In this document: positions 16,898-25,575 of the stretch, in pieces | How the letters are laid out: the number at the start of each line of letters is the position of its first letter | How positions within the stretch are numbered: the stretch's first letter is position 1 | Assembly (NCBI RefSeq): GCF_019429565.1 | Contig: NZ_JAHXSA010000001.1 | Span: forward strand, 868,001 to 932,000 | Length of the DNA stretch: 64,000 nt | DNA from: Schaalia sp. ORNL0103 | GTDB lineage: Bacteria; Actinomycetota; Actinomycetes; Actinomycetales; Actinomycetaceae | Direction of reading: 5' to 3' | The notes under the pieces: model-generated | Seen by the model: only the letters and a program-made list of their open reading frames with translations | Told to the model about the DNA's origin: nothing | The model's database searches: none | Program-made: the position numbers and the translations under genes

Positions 16898-18463
16898 TCA
16901 GGACAGAGGAACGAGAGTCGACGCCCGCACGACGGACTCAACCGCCGCGGCGGCCTTATTACGCGACTCCTCGTACTCCAGGGCAGGAACCGAGTCGGCA
17001 ACGAGACCCGCACCCGCCTGCACCGAGGCCACACCGTCCTTCAAAGAAGCCGTGCGAATAGCGATCGCTAGATCCGCGTCCCCCGACAGGTCGAAATACC
17101 CGACGACGCCGCCGTACACGCCGCGCGCCGCAGGCTCGAAATCATCGATCAGCTGGATCGCACGAGGCTTGGGCGCACCCGACAGGGTGCCCGCAGGGAA
17201 CGTCGCGACCAGCGCATCAAGCGCGTCAGCATCCTCACGCAGCACACCCGTCACCGTGGAGGAAATGTGCTGAATGTGAGAGAAACGCTTGAGCTCCATG
17301 AGCGTGGAGACCTCGACCGACGCAGGATCACAGACCTTCGACAGGTCATTACGAGCCAGGTCCACGAGCATCACGTGCTCCGATAGTTCCTTCGGGTCCT
17401 CGAGAAGCTCGGCCGCCAGGCGATGGTCCTCGGCCGAATCCGCTCCGCGCGGGCGCGAACCGGCGATCGGGTACGTCCAGACGCGGCGCCGCTCGGTCTT
17501 CACAAGGGTCTCAGGAGACGAGCCCACGACCTCGAAGTGACCGCCCCGCTCGTCGGGCAGATCCAGGAAGTACATGTAGGGCGATGGGTTCACCGTGCGC
17601 AGCACCCGGTAGACGTCGATGCCGCTGGCCGACGTCGACACGTCGAGGCGCTGGGAAACGACGATCTGGAAGGCGTCGCCGTCTTCAATCGCCCGCTTGG
17701 CCGCGTTGACGGAAGACTCAAAGTCTGCTCGCGCCGTGCGCTCGCGCACCTCGGGCGGCGTGGCACCGCTGCTGCCCAGAACCGCGGGAGCGATCGGGGT
17801 CGCAAGCTGTACCGTCATCGCGTCAAGGCGCTCAATCGCACGGTCGTACGCCCCGTCCACACCGTCAGCCGAGCCGTTCAGGTTCCAGGCGATCGCCATA
17901 AGGTAGACCGAACCGGTCGCATGGTCGAGCGCAGCGACCTCGGTGGCGAGCACGAGCGTCGCATCCGGGATGTCGGATTCCTTCGGCGCGGTCGCTGCGA
18001 GCGTCGGCTCCCACTCGGGGATGATGCCCCAGCCCAGAGAACCGACGAGAGCACCCGTCAGTGGGGGCATTCCTTCGATCGCAGGTGCGGCGAGCTCCTC
18101 AAGTGCGGAGTGCACGACCTCGAGGAAAGTTCCCTCCTCCAGGGCCCCTTCAGGATGGGAACCGATCCACTGTGCGTGTCCGTCGCGCGCGACGATCGCA
18201 CCGGCGCTCGATGCTCCAACGAACGACCAGCGTCCCCACGAACCGCCATGCTCAGCGGATTCCAGGATGAAGCTGCCATAGTTGCCGTGCGCAAGCTGTC
18301 GGTAGACGCCCACCGCGCTCAACTCGTCGGCGAGCACGCGGCGCACCACGGGGATCACGCGGCGCTTCGCAGCGAGATCAACAAAGACGTCGCGCGGGGG
18401 CCACGTCTGGCCCCATTCAAGGCTCACAGACTCAGACTGATACGAAGGCGTCGAAATACTCAC
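16898..18463 (-). CDS. trpE: Anthranilate synthase component I
   Basis: Chorismate to anthranilate, using ammonia delivered by the glutamine amidotransferase TrpG, which is not encoded here. The 521-residue product carries the chorismate-utilising domain: YMYFLDLP, VVGSSPETLVK, PIAGSRPRG, LVDLARNDLSKV, HIQHISSTVTG and GTLSGAPKPRAI. The N-terminal LLES-type feedback site is recognisable as FILESAEHGGSWGRWSFVG. The GTG at 18463 is chosen; the open frame upstream has no family resemblance. No Trp-rich leader peptide was found upstream, so attenuation is not supported. Confidence 0.95.
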   Translation of the reverse strand: MSISTPSYQSESVSLEWGQTWPPRDVFVDLAAKRRVIPVVRRVLADELSAVGVYRQLAHGNYGSFILESAEHGGSWGRWSFVGASSAGAIVARDGHAQWIGSHPEGALEEGTFLEVVHSALEELAAPAIEGMPPLTGALVGSLGWGIIPEWEPTLAATAPKESDIPDATLVLATEVAALDHATGSVYLMAIAWNLNGSADGVDGAYDRAIERLDAMTVQLATPIAPAVLGSSGATPPEVRERTARADFESSVNAAKRAIEDGDAFQIVVSQRLDVSTSASGIDVYRVLRTVNPSPYMYFLDLPDERGGHFEVVGSSPETLVKTERRRVWTYPIAGSRPRGADSAEDHRLAAELLEDPKELSEHVMLVDLARNDLSKVCDPASVEVSTLMELKRFSHIQHISSTVTGVLREDADALDALVATFPAGTLSGAPKPRAIQLIDDFEPAARGVYGGVVGYFDLSGDADLAIAIRTASLKDGVASVQAGAGLVADSVPALEYEESRNKAAAAVESVVRASTLVPLS

Positions 18464-18530
18464 CGCTCTATTGTCCCATCCGGACGCACACTCGTCCCGG
18501 CGTGGTCCACGATAAGACCTGCGCTTATCC

Positions 18531-19223
18531 CTACAGCCAGTCGGGGACAACGCCCCATGCGATGGTGCCGACGAGCGCTGATCCGATCATCCAGGGGCCC
18601 ATCGGCACTCGGGTCTTCGTTCCCGCGGACCCGACGACGATCTTCCACAGTGCCGCAACGCCGGCGGACACGAAGGAGAGCGCGAGGGCAAAAATCGCGG
18701 CATTCAGTCCCACGGAACCGACCAATGCTCCCAAGACCGGAGCCAGCTTGACGTCACCGCCGCCCATGCCGCCGGGCAAGCGATTCAACAAAGCAATCGG
18801 CACGAACCAAACGAGCGCACCGATGAGTGCGCCGAGGAGCCGTTCCTGCCACAGCGGCGAAATCACACCACCGACGACCAGACCGAGGACAACACCGATA
18901 GCCATCGCGACCGTGTAGGCGTTCGGTAGGCGGTGGGTACGAGCATCGACGTAAGCGCTCAGCGCACCGATCATCGCGACCGTCATGACGCCGGGCATAC
19001 CGGGACGCATCTGTGCCGCAACGAAGAAGATTGCTCCGACAATGCCCGCGCTCCACACGATCGCATTGCGCGTGAGGGGCTTTTGCGTCGCTTCGATGAA
19101 ATAGCGGCGCTGAATCTTCCATCCCGACCGCCACAGCCAGGAAAGAACGACAATCCAGGTGAGAAAACCTGAGATCAAAGACAGATCGGTGCTCAGCCAC
19201 GACGGCAGCCACGTCACGATCAC
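18531..19223 (-). CDS. Type IV prepilin peptidase (A24 family)
   Basis: Membrane aspartyl protease that cleaves type IV prepilins or pseudopilins. The 230 residues have about seven hydrophobic segments. The two catalytic Asp are in YVDARTHRLPN (about residue 92) and GGGDVKLAPVLG. The family's N-terminal methyltransferase Cys domain is absent, as in short actinobacterial forms. The start GTG overlaps the aroE stop by 4 nt. The pilus genes it would serve are not in the window. Its partners could be Flp/Tad pili or a competence pseudopilus. Confidence 0.9.
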   Translation of the reverse strand: MIVTWLPSWLSTDLSLISGFLTWIVVLSWLWRSGWKIQRRYFIEATQKPLTRNAIVWSAGIVGAIFFVAAQMRPGMPGVMTVAMIGALSAYVDARTHRLPNAYTVAMAIGVVLGLVVGGVISPLWQERLLGALIGALVWFVPIALLNRLPGGMGGGDVKLAPVLGALVGSVGLNAAIFALALSFVSAGVAALWKIVVGSAGTKTRVPMGPWMIGSALVGTIAWGVVPDWL

Positions 19224-20089
19224 GAGGCAGCCCCTCCCCCGTTCACCCGCGCGCGTCGAGCAAGTTCTGCCTCCAGGGCGCCACGCATGACATCGGTCTT
19301 CGGGCTGCGCCCAGTCATGAGCTGCACCTGCGCTGCCGCCTGGTAGATGAGCATGTCGGTGCCTTCGGCAACGATGCCACCGTTTCTTTCGAAGGCGCTG
19401 CGTAGGGCCGTCTCGCGCGGAGAATAGACAACGTCGAGGAGAACCTGGCCCTCGCGAACTGTCATCTCCTCAGCAAGCGGGTCAGCAACGCCAGCGGGCA
19501 GCGTCGAGATCACGAGGTCAGCACCGCTGACGGCACGAAGAACCGCACCGCGATCCGACCAAAGCACCTGTTCGATGCTGACGCCCAGTCGCGAGGATGC
19601 GGCAACGACGGAACCGGGTCCCCCGAAACGGCGCGCAGCAACGGTGGAGGTCACGATTCCAAGTTCGCCGAGGGCAGCAAGCGCAGACGAGGCCGTGGCT
19701 CGCGCCCCGAGCACGACGGCTTTTGTGGGGAGCGTACGGTCCGCCTGCGAGCATGCGCGCCGAATCGCCGAGGCAATCCCCGTGACATCCGTGTTGAAGC
19801 CGGCGAGTACGCCGGAGGATGGAACCACCGTGTTGACGGCGCCAACTCCAGTGGCAAGCGGATCGATCGCGTCCAGGAGCGGAATGATCGCCTGCTTGCA
19901 GGGCATCGTGACCGACAGACCGCGGAAGGACTCGTCCAAGCCTGAGATGAACTCGGGCAGGCTCGCCTCATCGTGCTCGATGCGGCGGTACTCCCATCCC
20001 TCAATTCCGAGGTCTTCCCATGCCGCCCGGTGGATCACCGGGGACAGGGAGTGCTCAATCGGGGAACCGATGACACCGGCCCACATCAT
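19220..20089 (-). CDS. aroE: Shikimate dehydrogenase
   Basis: NADPH-dependent reduction of 3-dehydroshikimate to shikimate. The 289-residue product shows the substrate site SPIEHSLSPVIH, the catalytic lysine in VTMPCKQAI, AVNTVV and the GFNTDVTGI motif with the catalytic Asp. The nucleotide loop reads VLGARATASSAL, poorer in Gly than the usual GAGGAxRA; cofactor binding may be slightly altered. The C-terminal QAAAQVQLMTG is typical. Start and stop overlap neighbours by 4 nt each (mltG upstream, prepilin peptidase downstream). Confidence 0.94.
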   Translation of the reverse strand: MMWAGVIGSPIEHSLSPVIHRAAWEDLGIEGWEYRRIEHDEASLPEFISGLDESFRGLSVTMPCKQAIIPLLDAIDPLATGVGAVNTVVPSSGVLAGFNTDVTGIASAIRRACSQADRTLPTKAVVLGARATASSALAALGELGIVTSTVAARRFGGPGSVVAASSRLGVSIEQVLWSDRGAVLRAVSGADLVISTLPAGVADPLAEEMTVREGQVLLDVVYSPRETALRSAFERNGGIVAEGTDMLIYQAAAQVQLMTGRSPKTDVMRGALEAELARRARVNGGGAAS

Positions 20090-21522
20090 GACGCTGTGCA
20101 GATCTTCGGGTTCGCGTTGCAGTACGCCTTGAACTGTTCGCGGTTCTTCTCCTGTTCCTCGAGAGTCGAGGCAAACAGGGTCTCACCCGTGTCCAGGTTG
20201 ACCGTGACGAAGTACAGCCAGTTGCCCTCAGCCGGGTTCAGGACTGCCTTGACGGCCTTCTCGCTCGGCTGTCCGATCGGGGTCGGAGGCAGACCTGCGT
20301 GCAGGCGCGTGTTGTAGGGATTGTCGTTGTCCAGGTCCGCCTGGTCCGGAACGCCGCTGGTCTTTCCGACGCCGTACAGGACGGTCGAGTCCATGCCGAG
20401 GTACCCCTTCGTCTCACCATTCGTGTCGGCGAGGCGATTCTCGATGACGCGAGCGACCATCGGCATGTACTTGTCGATGTTCATTTCACCATCCACGATC
20501 GATGCCTTAATCAGGACGGTCTGCCGATCCGCGGGGGCAACGCCGAGACGATCAAGCTCATCGACGGTTCCCTTCACCATCCGTGCGATGACGGTCGTCG
20601 GCGTGTCATCCTCGGAGACCTCGTAGGAACCGGGCAGCAGCCATCCTTCGGCGTTTCCGCCAGCCTCAAACGGCAGGCCGATCGCTTCCGTGTCGGCGAA
20701 GGCGGCGTCCACCTGTTCCTCGGTGACGCCCATGATGTCAACGATCCGCTTCTTGACCTCGGACATCTTCTGACCCGACGTGATCGTAATCGTCGAATCG
20801 ACGCGGTTCGTCTCATCCAGCAGGCCTGCGAGCGCACCGGCTGCACTCATCTGTTGCTTCAGGCGGTACGTACCGGGGCGAATGGACATCGATGCCGCTG
20901 TCTTCTCGAACTGACGCACGAAGGCTCCGACGGACTTCACGACGCCCGCATCCACGAGCGCCTGGCCGATATCGCGACCGGACGAATTCTCTGCGATCGT
21001 CACCTCGACCGAGCCGGTGCCCGGTCCGGGGAAATCATCCGATGCAGTCGTCGACGAGTTAAAGAGCTGATCGTAGGCGACGTAGCTGGCACCCGCCAGC
21101 AGGCCGAGCACCAGAACGATAATGAAGAAGGACCGCACCCGACGACGGCGCTTGCGCTTGCGTGCCGCTCGTCGTTCACTGGCGAGGCGGCGAGAACGCA
21201 TGCCCGTGGTCTCAGAAGGCGATTCTGCTCCCTGCGCTGCACTGCGCTGACGCAGCGCCGCACCGGACACGCGAGGAGTCGCGCCCGTATCCGTCACTTC
21301 GTCGAAAGAGGGAAGTGTGCGCCCACCCCGCGCCGTTGCCGCAACGGGCGCCACGGCCTCGTCACGAGAGGCACCGCCATGCAAGTCGGTTCCCTGAGCG
21401 GGCGTCGCGGTCGTGTCCTGCGATGCATGCTGCTCGTGTAGCTCGGCATCCGAATAGACCTTTCGCTCGCCGGAATGAATCTCTCGACGAGAACGGAAGG
21501 GGTAAGGGGGAGGCGTACTCAT
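20086..21522 (-). CDS. mltG: Endolytic murein transglycosylase MltG
   Basis: Membrane-anchored enzyme that cuts nascent peptidoglycan glycan strands. The 478-residue product has a long Ser/Thr/Arg-rich cytoplasmic N-terminus (about 125 residues), a basic patch RKRKRRRRVR, one membrane helix (about 131-150), a LysM-like linker and the YceG/MltG catalytic domain. The catalytic Glu is in KASIVDGEMN, and conserved ENRL, STVLYGVG, NPYNTRLHAGLPPTPI and WLYFV follow. It lies between ruvX and aroE with ATGA overlaps on both sides, a classical actinobacterial order. Confidence 0.95.
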   Translation of the reverse strand: MSTPPPYPFRSRREIHSGERKVYSDAELHEQHASQDTTATPAQGTDLHGGASRDEAVAPVAATARGGRTLPSFDEVTDTGATPRVSGAALRQRSAAQGAESPSETTGMRSRRLASERRAARKRKRRRRVRSFFIIVLVLGLLAGASYVAYDQLFNSSTTASDDFPGPGTGSVEVTIAENSSGRDIGQALVDAGVVKSVGAFVRQFEKTAASMSIRPGTYRLKQQMSAAGALAGLLDETNRVDSTITITSGQKMSEVKKRIVDIMGVTEEQVDAAFADTEAIGLPFEAGGNAEGWLLPGSYEVSEDDTPTTVIARMVKGTVDELDRLGVAPADRQTVLIKASIVDGEMNIDKYMPMVARVIENRLADTNGETKGYLGMDSTVLYGVGKTSGVPDQADLDNDNPYNTRLHAGLPPTPIGQPSEKAVKAVLNPAEGNWLYFVTVNLDTGETLFASTLEEQEKNREQFKAYCNANPKICTAS

Positions 21523-22007
21523 GCGTGCGCTCCTTCACTTGGTTCGAGGATGATTTCCTCACCGGGAGCTCGACCGCCTATCCGTTCGAGCTCGAGTGCC
21601 TGTTCCAAAATGATCTGCGCCGCGACCTGGTCAATGACGCTGCGATGCTCGATCTCAGGAATCCCGGATGCGCGAAGACGCGCGTGCGCCTGGTTAGACG
21701 TCATGCGTTCGTCGACCATCGCGACGCGAACATCGGGAACAAGCTTCTTAATGCGGCGCGCATACTTACGCGCACCCTTCGCTGAGATCCCCTCTCCCCC
21801 ACGCAAGTGCCGAGGAAGGCCAACGATCACTTCGATCGCATCGTGGCTACGCACAATGTCGGCTAAGCGATCAAGATCGGACAGATCGGGAGCCCTGTGA
21901 AGGGTTTCGACGGGCATCGTGAGAATGCCGTCGGGGTCGCACCGGCTGACGCCGACACGCACGGTGCCGACGTCCACGCCGATGCGAATACCCCGACGAA
22001 TACTCAC
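21519..22007 (-). CDS. ruvX: RuvX/YqgF family RNase H-like nuclease
   Basis: RNase H-fold protein linked to 16S rRNA 5' processing and possibly Holliday junction resolution. The 162-residue product has the first acidic strand IGVDVGTVRVGVS, the middle EVIVGLPRHLRGGEG segment, VDERMTS with its acidic pair, and a C-terminal Asp in SVIDQVAAQIIL. The GTG start overlaps the alaS stop by 4 nt. Co-transcription with alaS and mltG is very likely. Confidence 0.92.
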   Translation of the reverse strand: MSIRRGIRIGVDVGTVRVGVSRCDPDGILTMPVETLHRAPDLSDLDRLADIVRSHDAIEVIVGLPRHLRGGEGISAKGARKYARRIKKLVPDVRVAMVDERMTSNQAHARLRASGIPEIEHRSVIDQVAAQIILEQALELERIGGRAPGEEIILEPSEGAHA

Positions 22008-24712
22008 AGAGCCTCGATTTCCTTGCGGATCGCGGCAATCGCATCGGCAATACCCTCAGGCTTGGTGCCACCACCCTGAGCGATGTCGTCACGGCCGCCG
22101 CCGCCACCGCCCATGTACTTGCCGATGGCGCGAACCATTGCACCGGCCTTCACCGACGCCTCACGCGCTGCCTCGTTCGTCGCGACGACGAGCGAGGGCT
22201 TGCCGCCGACGACGCCACCGAGGGCGACGACGGTCCCCCGCTCATTGCCGAGGCGGTCACGCACATCGAGCGCGAGGGTACGCAGAGCGTCCGCGGACGG
22301 CATCTCACCGACCGAGGAGGCGACGACGGTCACGGGACCGATAGCCTTCGCGGAAGCCGCCAGATCGGCACCCTGGCTCAGAGCCTGAGCCGTGCGGATC
22401 TTCTCGAGTTCCTTCTCGGACTCGCGCAGCTTAGCCAGCAGCGACTCAATGCGCTCGGGCAGTTCATCAGCGCGGCCGCCCACGAGCTGGGAGAGCTGGT
22501 TGACGAGCGCGTGTTCCTTGGCCTGGAACTCGTATGCGCCGTCGCCCACCAGGGCGTCGATACGACGCACGCCCGAGCCGACGGATCCCTCGGAGAGCAC
22601 CGTGATGCGGCCGATATGACCGGTCGTGGGAACATGGGTGCCACCGCACAGCTCACGGTCGAACCCATCACCGATGGTCACGACGCGAACCTCGGAACCG
22701 TACTTCTCACCAAACAGCGCGATGGCGCCGGATTCACGCGCGGCATCGATGCTCATGACCTCGGTGGTCACGGCCAGATCCTCGGCAAGCTTCTCGTTGA
22801 CGAGAGCCTCAATGTCGCTCAGCTGCGAGCCCTCAAGAGCGGACCCGTGGCGGAAGTCGAAGCGCAGGCGCGACGGCGAGTTTTCCGAACCCGCCTGGGT
22901 GGCGTCCTCCGACACGACGTTACGCAGGCCCGCGTACACCATGTGGGTCGCGGTGTGAGCACGTGCAATGGCGAGACGACGCTGGCCGTCGATCTCGGCG
23001 TAGGCCTTCTCGCCCACCGTCATGCCGCCCTCGGTGAGGGTGCCACGGTGGACGCTCAGGCCACGAATCGGTGCCTGGACGTCGTGGACCTCGACAACAC
23101 CGCCTCCTGCAAGGCGAATGGTGCCGTGGTCGGCGAGCTGGCCACCCATCTCGGCGTAGAACGGAGTGCGATCGAGGATGACCTCAACTTCAGCGGGAGC
23201 GCTGGCTGCGGGAGCCGCGACACCATCGACAAGCAGAGCCTCAACGGTGGCCTCAGCAGCCTGCTCCGTGTAGCCCAGGAACGTCGAGCCGCCGCCCATC
23301 GCCTTCTCAATGTCATGGAACACGCGGACGTCGGTGTGCCCGGTCTTCTTCGAGCGAGCGTCGGCGCGTGCGCGCTCCTTCTGCTCGGCCATCAGAGTGC
23401 GGAAGCCCTCCTCGTCGACCGACACGCCCTGTTCGGCGGCCATCTCGAGGGTCAGATCGATCGGGAAGCCGTAGGTGTCGTGCAGCGAGAATGCCGACGC
23501 ACCAGAAATCACAGGGGCGCCCTTCGATTCCTTCGCCGTCGCAACTGCAGCGTCCAGGATCGTCGTGCCGGCGCTCAGGGTGCGGCGGAACGCATCTTCC
23601 TCCGCGTAAGCGACCTCGGAGATCGTCTTCCAGTTGGTCTCCAGCTCGGGGTACGACGCCTTCATCGCGTCCTTCGAGGCGGTGAGCAGCGTCGGCATGG
23701 TTGCCTCGTCGACGCCCAGCAGACGCATCGAGCGAACGGCGCGGCGGATCAGGCGACGCAGCACGTAGCCGCGGCCATCGTTACCGGGGCGCACCCCGTC
23801 GCCAATCAGCATGAGCGAAGAACGCACGTGATCGGCGACGACACGCATGCGCACGTCGTCGTCATAGGCGGCGCCAGCCTCGGGGCCAGCGGCGCCCAGA
23901 CCGTAGCGCTTACCGCTCATCTGCATGGCGGCCTCGATGACGGGGAAGACCTCGTCGATCTCGTACATGTTCGGCTTGTCCTGCATAACGAAAGCCAGAC
24001 GCTCCAGGCCAGCGCCCGTATCGATCGCCTTCTTGTCCAGCTCACCCAGCAACGGGTAGTCCTTGCCGGAACCCTCACCACGCATGTACTGGTCGAACAC
24101 CAGGTTCCACACCTCGAGGTAGCGGTCGCCACCCGGATCAACGGTACCGCCCACGGCCTCGGGGCCGTATTCGGGACCACGGTCGTAGTGCCACTCGGCA
24201 CACGGACCCGCCGGGCCGGGCTGGCCCGTGTCCCAGAAGTTCTCCTCGCGCGGCAGTCGCACGATGTGCTTGGGGTCCATGCCGATCTGCTTCGTCAACA
24301 CGTCGAAAGCCTCGTCGTCCTGGTCCCACAGGGTCACCCAGAAGCGATCGCCATCCAGGCCATACTTGCCCTCGTCGCGAGAGCCGGTCAGCAGCTCCCA
24401 CGCGTAGTTAATCGCACCTTCCTTGAAGTAATCGCCGAAGGAGAAGTTGCCGTTCATCTGGAAGAACGTGCCGTGACGGGTCGTCTTGCCGACGTTGTCG
24501 ATGTCGTTCGTGCGAATGCACTTCTGCACCGACGCGGCGCGCGGCCACGGTGCGGGCTCAACGCCCGTGATGTAGGGGATGAACGGAACCATGCCCGCGA
24601 TCGTGAACAGAATCGAGGGCTCCGGAGAGACGAGAGAAACGGAAGGACGAATCTCATGACCCTGCTTCTCGAAGTAGTCGAGCCAGCGGGTGCGGATTTC
24701 AGACGTACGCAT
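22004..24712 (-). CDS. alaS: Alanyl-tRNA synthetase
   Basis: Class II synthetase that charges tRNA-Ala, with editing of Ser and Gly. The 902-residue product has the N-terminal catalytic domain (EIRTRWLDYFEKQGH, PFIPYITG, TFFQMNGNFSFGDYFK) and the tRNA-recognition helices. The editing domain has zinc motifs RAHTATH and CGGTH. The C-Ala domain ends in a glycine-rich KYMGGGGGGRDD segment. The ATG at 24712 is favoured; the open frame continues to 24745 without homology. It is the first gene of the overlapping chain alaS-ruvX-mltG-aroE-prepilin peptidase. Confidence 0.97.
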   Translation of the reverse strand: MRTSEIRTRWLDYFEKQGHEIRPSVSLVSPEPSILFTIAGMVPFIPYITGVEPAPWPRAASVQKCIRTNDIDNVGKTTRHGTFFQMNGNFSFGDYFKEGAINYAWELLTGSRDEGKYGLDGDRFWVTLWDQDDEAFDVLTKQIGMDPKHIVRLPREENFWDTGQPGPAGPCAEWHYDRGPEYGPEAVGGTVDPGGDRYLEVWNLVFDQYMRGEGSGKDYPLLGELDKKAIDTGAGLERLAFVMQDKPNMYEIDEVFPVIEAAMQMSGKRYGLGAAGPEAGAAYDDDVRMRVVADHVRSSLMLIGDGVRPGNDGRGYVLRRLIRRAVRSMRLLGVDEATMPTLLTASKDAMKASYPELETNWKTISEVAYAEEDAFRRTLSAGTTILDAAVATAKESKGAPVISGASAFSLHDTYGFPIDLTLEMAAEQGVSVDEEGFRTLMAEQKERARADARSKKTGHTDVRVFHDIEKAMGGGSTFLGYTEQAAEATVEALLVDGVAAPAASAPAEVEVILDRTPFYAEMGGQLADHGTIRLAGGGVVEVHDVQAPIRGLSVHRGTLTEGGMTVGEKAYAEIDGQRRLAIARAHTATHMVYAGLRNVVSEDATQAGSENSPSRLRFDFRHGSALEGSQLSDIEALVNEKLAEDLAVTTEVMSIDAARESGAIALFGEKYGSEVRVVTIGDGFDRELCGGTHVPTTGHIGRITVLSEGSVGSGVRRIDALVGDGAYEFQAKEHALVNQLSQLVGGRADELPERIESLLAKLRESEKELEKIRTAQALSQGADLAASAKAIGPVTVVASSVGEMPSADALRTLALDVRDRLGNERGTVVALGGVVGGKPSLVVATNEAAREASVKAGAMVRAIGKYMGGGGGGRDDIAQGGGTKPEGIADAIAAIRKEIEAL

Positions 24713-24779
24713 AGTCCCCCATGTTAGACGGTTGGCGCCGCTCACGACACATCGGCGCGCGCAATCGGACAGTGGAATG

Positions 24780-24820
24780 AAAGAAAAAACCGCGCCCCCG
24801 AGCGTCGCTCGGGGGCGCGG
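24780..24820 (-). terminator. Rho-independent terminator of rpsD
   Basis: CCGCGCCCCCGAGCG and its complement form a near loopless 15-bp palindrome followed, on the minus strand, by GTTTTTTCTTTC. It sits 12 bp past the rpsD stop and isolates it from alaS. Confidence 0.9.
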
Positions 24821-24832
24821 AGTTGACTAGTG

Positions 24833-25456
24833 TCAGCGCGAGTAGTGCTCGACGACCATCTGGACGTCGACGGTCACGGGGACCTCAGCGCGCTTGGGGC
24901 GACGCACCAGGGTCGCCTTGAGGCGGGACAGCTCGACATCCAGGTACTCGGGGACGGCGGGCAGCACGTCGCGGTGAATACCCTCAGCGGCGATCTCGAA
25001 GGGAACCGTGGTCTGCGACTTCGGCTTGACCTGCAGGGTCTGGCCGGGCTTCACGCGGAACGAGGGACGGTCGACGATCTTGCCGTCAACGAGGATGTGA
25101 CGGTGCACGACGAACTGGCGGGCCTGCTGGATGGTGCGGGCGAAGCCAGCACGCAGAACGAGGGCGTCAAGACGCATCTCGAGCAGCTCGACCAGGTTCT
25201 CACCGGTCAGGCCGGCGGTGCGACGGGCCTCTTCGAAGGCGCGACGCAGCTGCGACTCGCGGATACCGTACTGAGCGCGCAGACGCTGCTTTTCCTTCAG
25301 ACGAACGGCGTAGTCAGAGTCCTGGCGGCGGCGGGTGCGGCCGTGCTCACCGGGGCCGTAGGGGCGCTTCTCGAAGTAGCGGACGGCCTTGGGGGTCAGA
25401 GCCAGACCGAGAGCGCGGGACTCGCGCACCTGCTTGCGGGAACGATTCGTTGCCAT
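24833..25456 (-). CDS. rpsD: 30S ribosomal protein S4
   Basis: Primary 16S rRNA-binding protein that nucleates 30S assembly. It has 207 residues. The S4 RNA-binding motif spans about 97-160 (LEMRLDALVLRAGFART, VHRHILVDGKIVD). The N-terminal region contains no Cys, so this is the zinc-free (C-minus) S4 form, which in many bacteria is the zinc-independent paralogue. Here it sits outside the usual rpsM-rpsK-rpsD-rpoA cluster. Whether a second, Cys-containing copy exists elsewhere is unknown. A GGAAGAAGAAAC ribosome site precedes the ATG. A perfect hairpin lies in the leader. Confidence 0.96.
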   Translation of the reverse strand: MATNRSRKQVRESRALGLALTPKAVRYFEKRPYGPGEHGRTRRRQDSDYAVRLKEKQRLRAQYGIRESQLRRAFEEARRTAGLTGENLVELLEMRLDALVLRAGFARTIQQARQFVVHRHILVDGKIVDRPSFRVKPGQTLQVKPKSQTTVPFEIAAEGIHRDVLPAVPEYLDVELSRLKATLVRRPKRAEVPVTVDVQMVVEHYSR

Positions 25457-25480
25457 GTTTCTTCTTCCTGTTTCTCATGT

Positions 25481-25501
25481 CATGCCGGGATTCCCGGCAT
25501 G
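25481..25501 (-). promoter_or_regulatory. Hairpin in the rpsD leader
   Basis: CATGCCGGGA and TCCCGGCATG form a perfect 10-bp stem around a single base, 25-45 nt before the rpsD ATG. No T-run follows, so it is not a normal rarA terminator. S4 autogenously represses translation in other bacteria through a leader structure; such a role here is inference. Confidence 0.4.
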
Positions 25502-25575
25502 GGGCCAACTCCAGGATCGATCCGATCCGTCGGCTAAGGCCCCAGGTGCCCGCTGGTGCGGACAACTGTTCCATC

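Noticed and set aside
18464-18560. Trp leader peptide or attenuator before trpE
   Set aside because: No run of Trp codons and no competing hairpins ending in a T-run were found.
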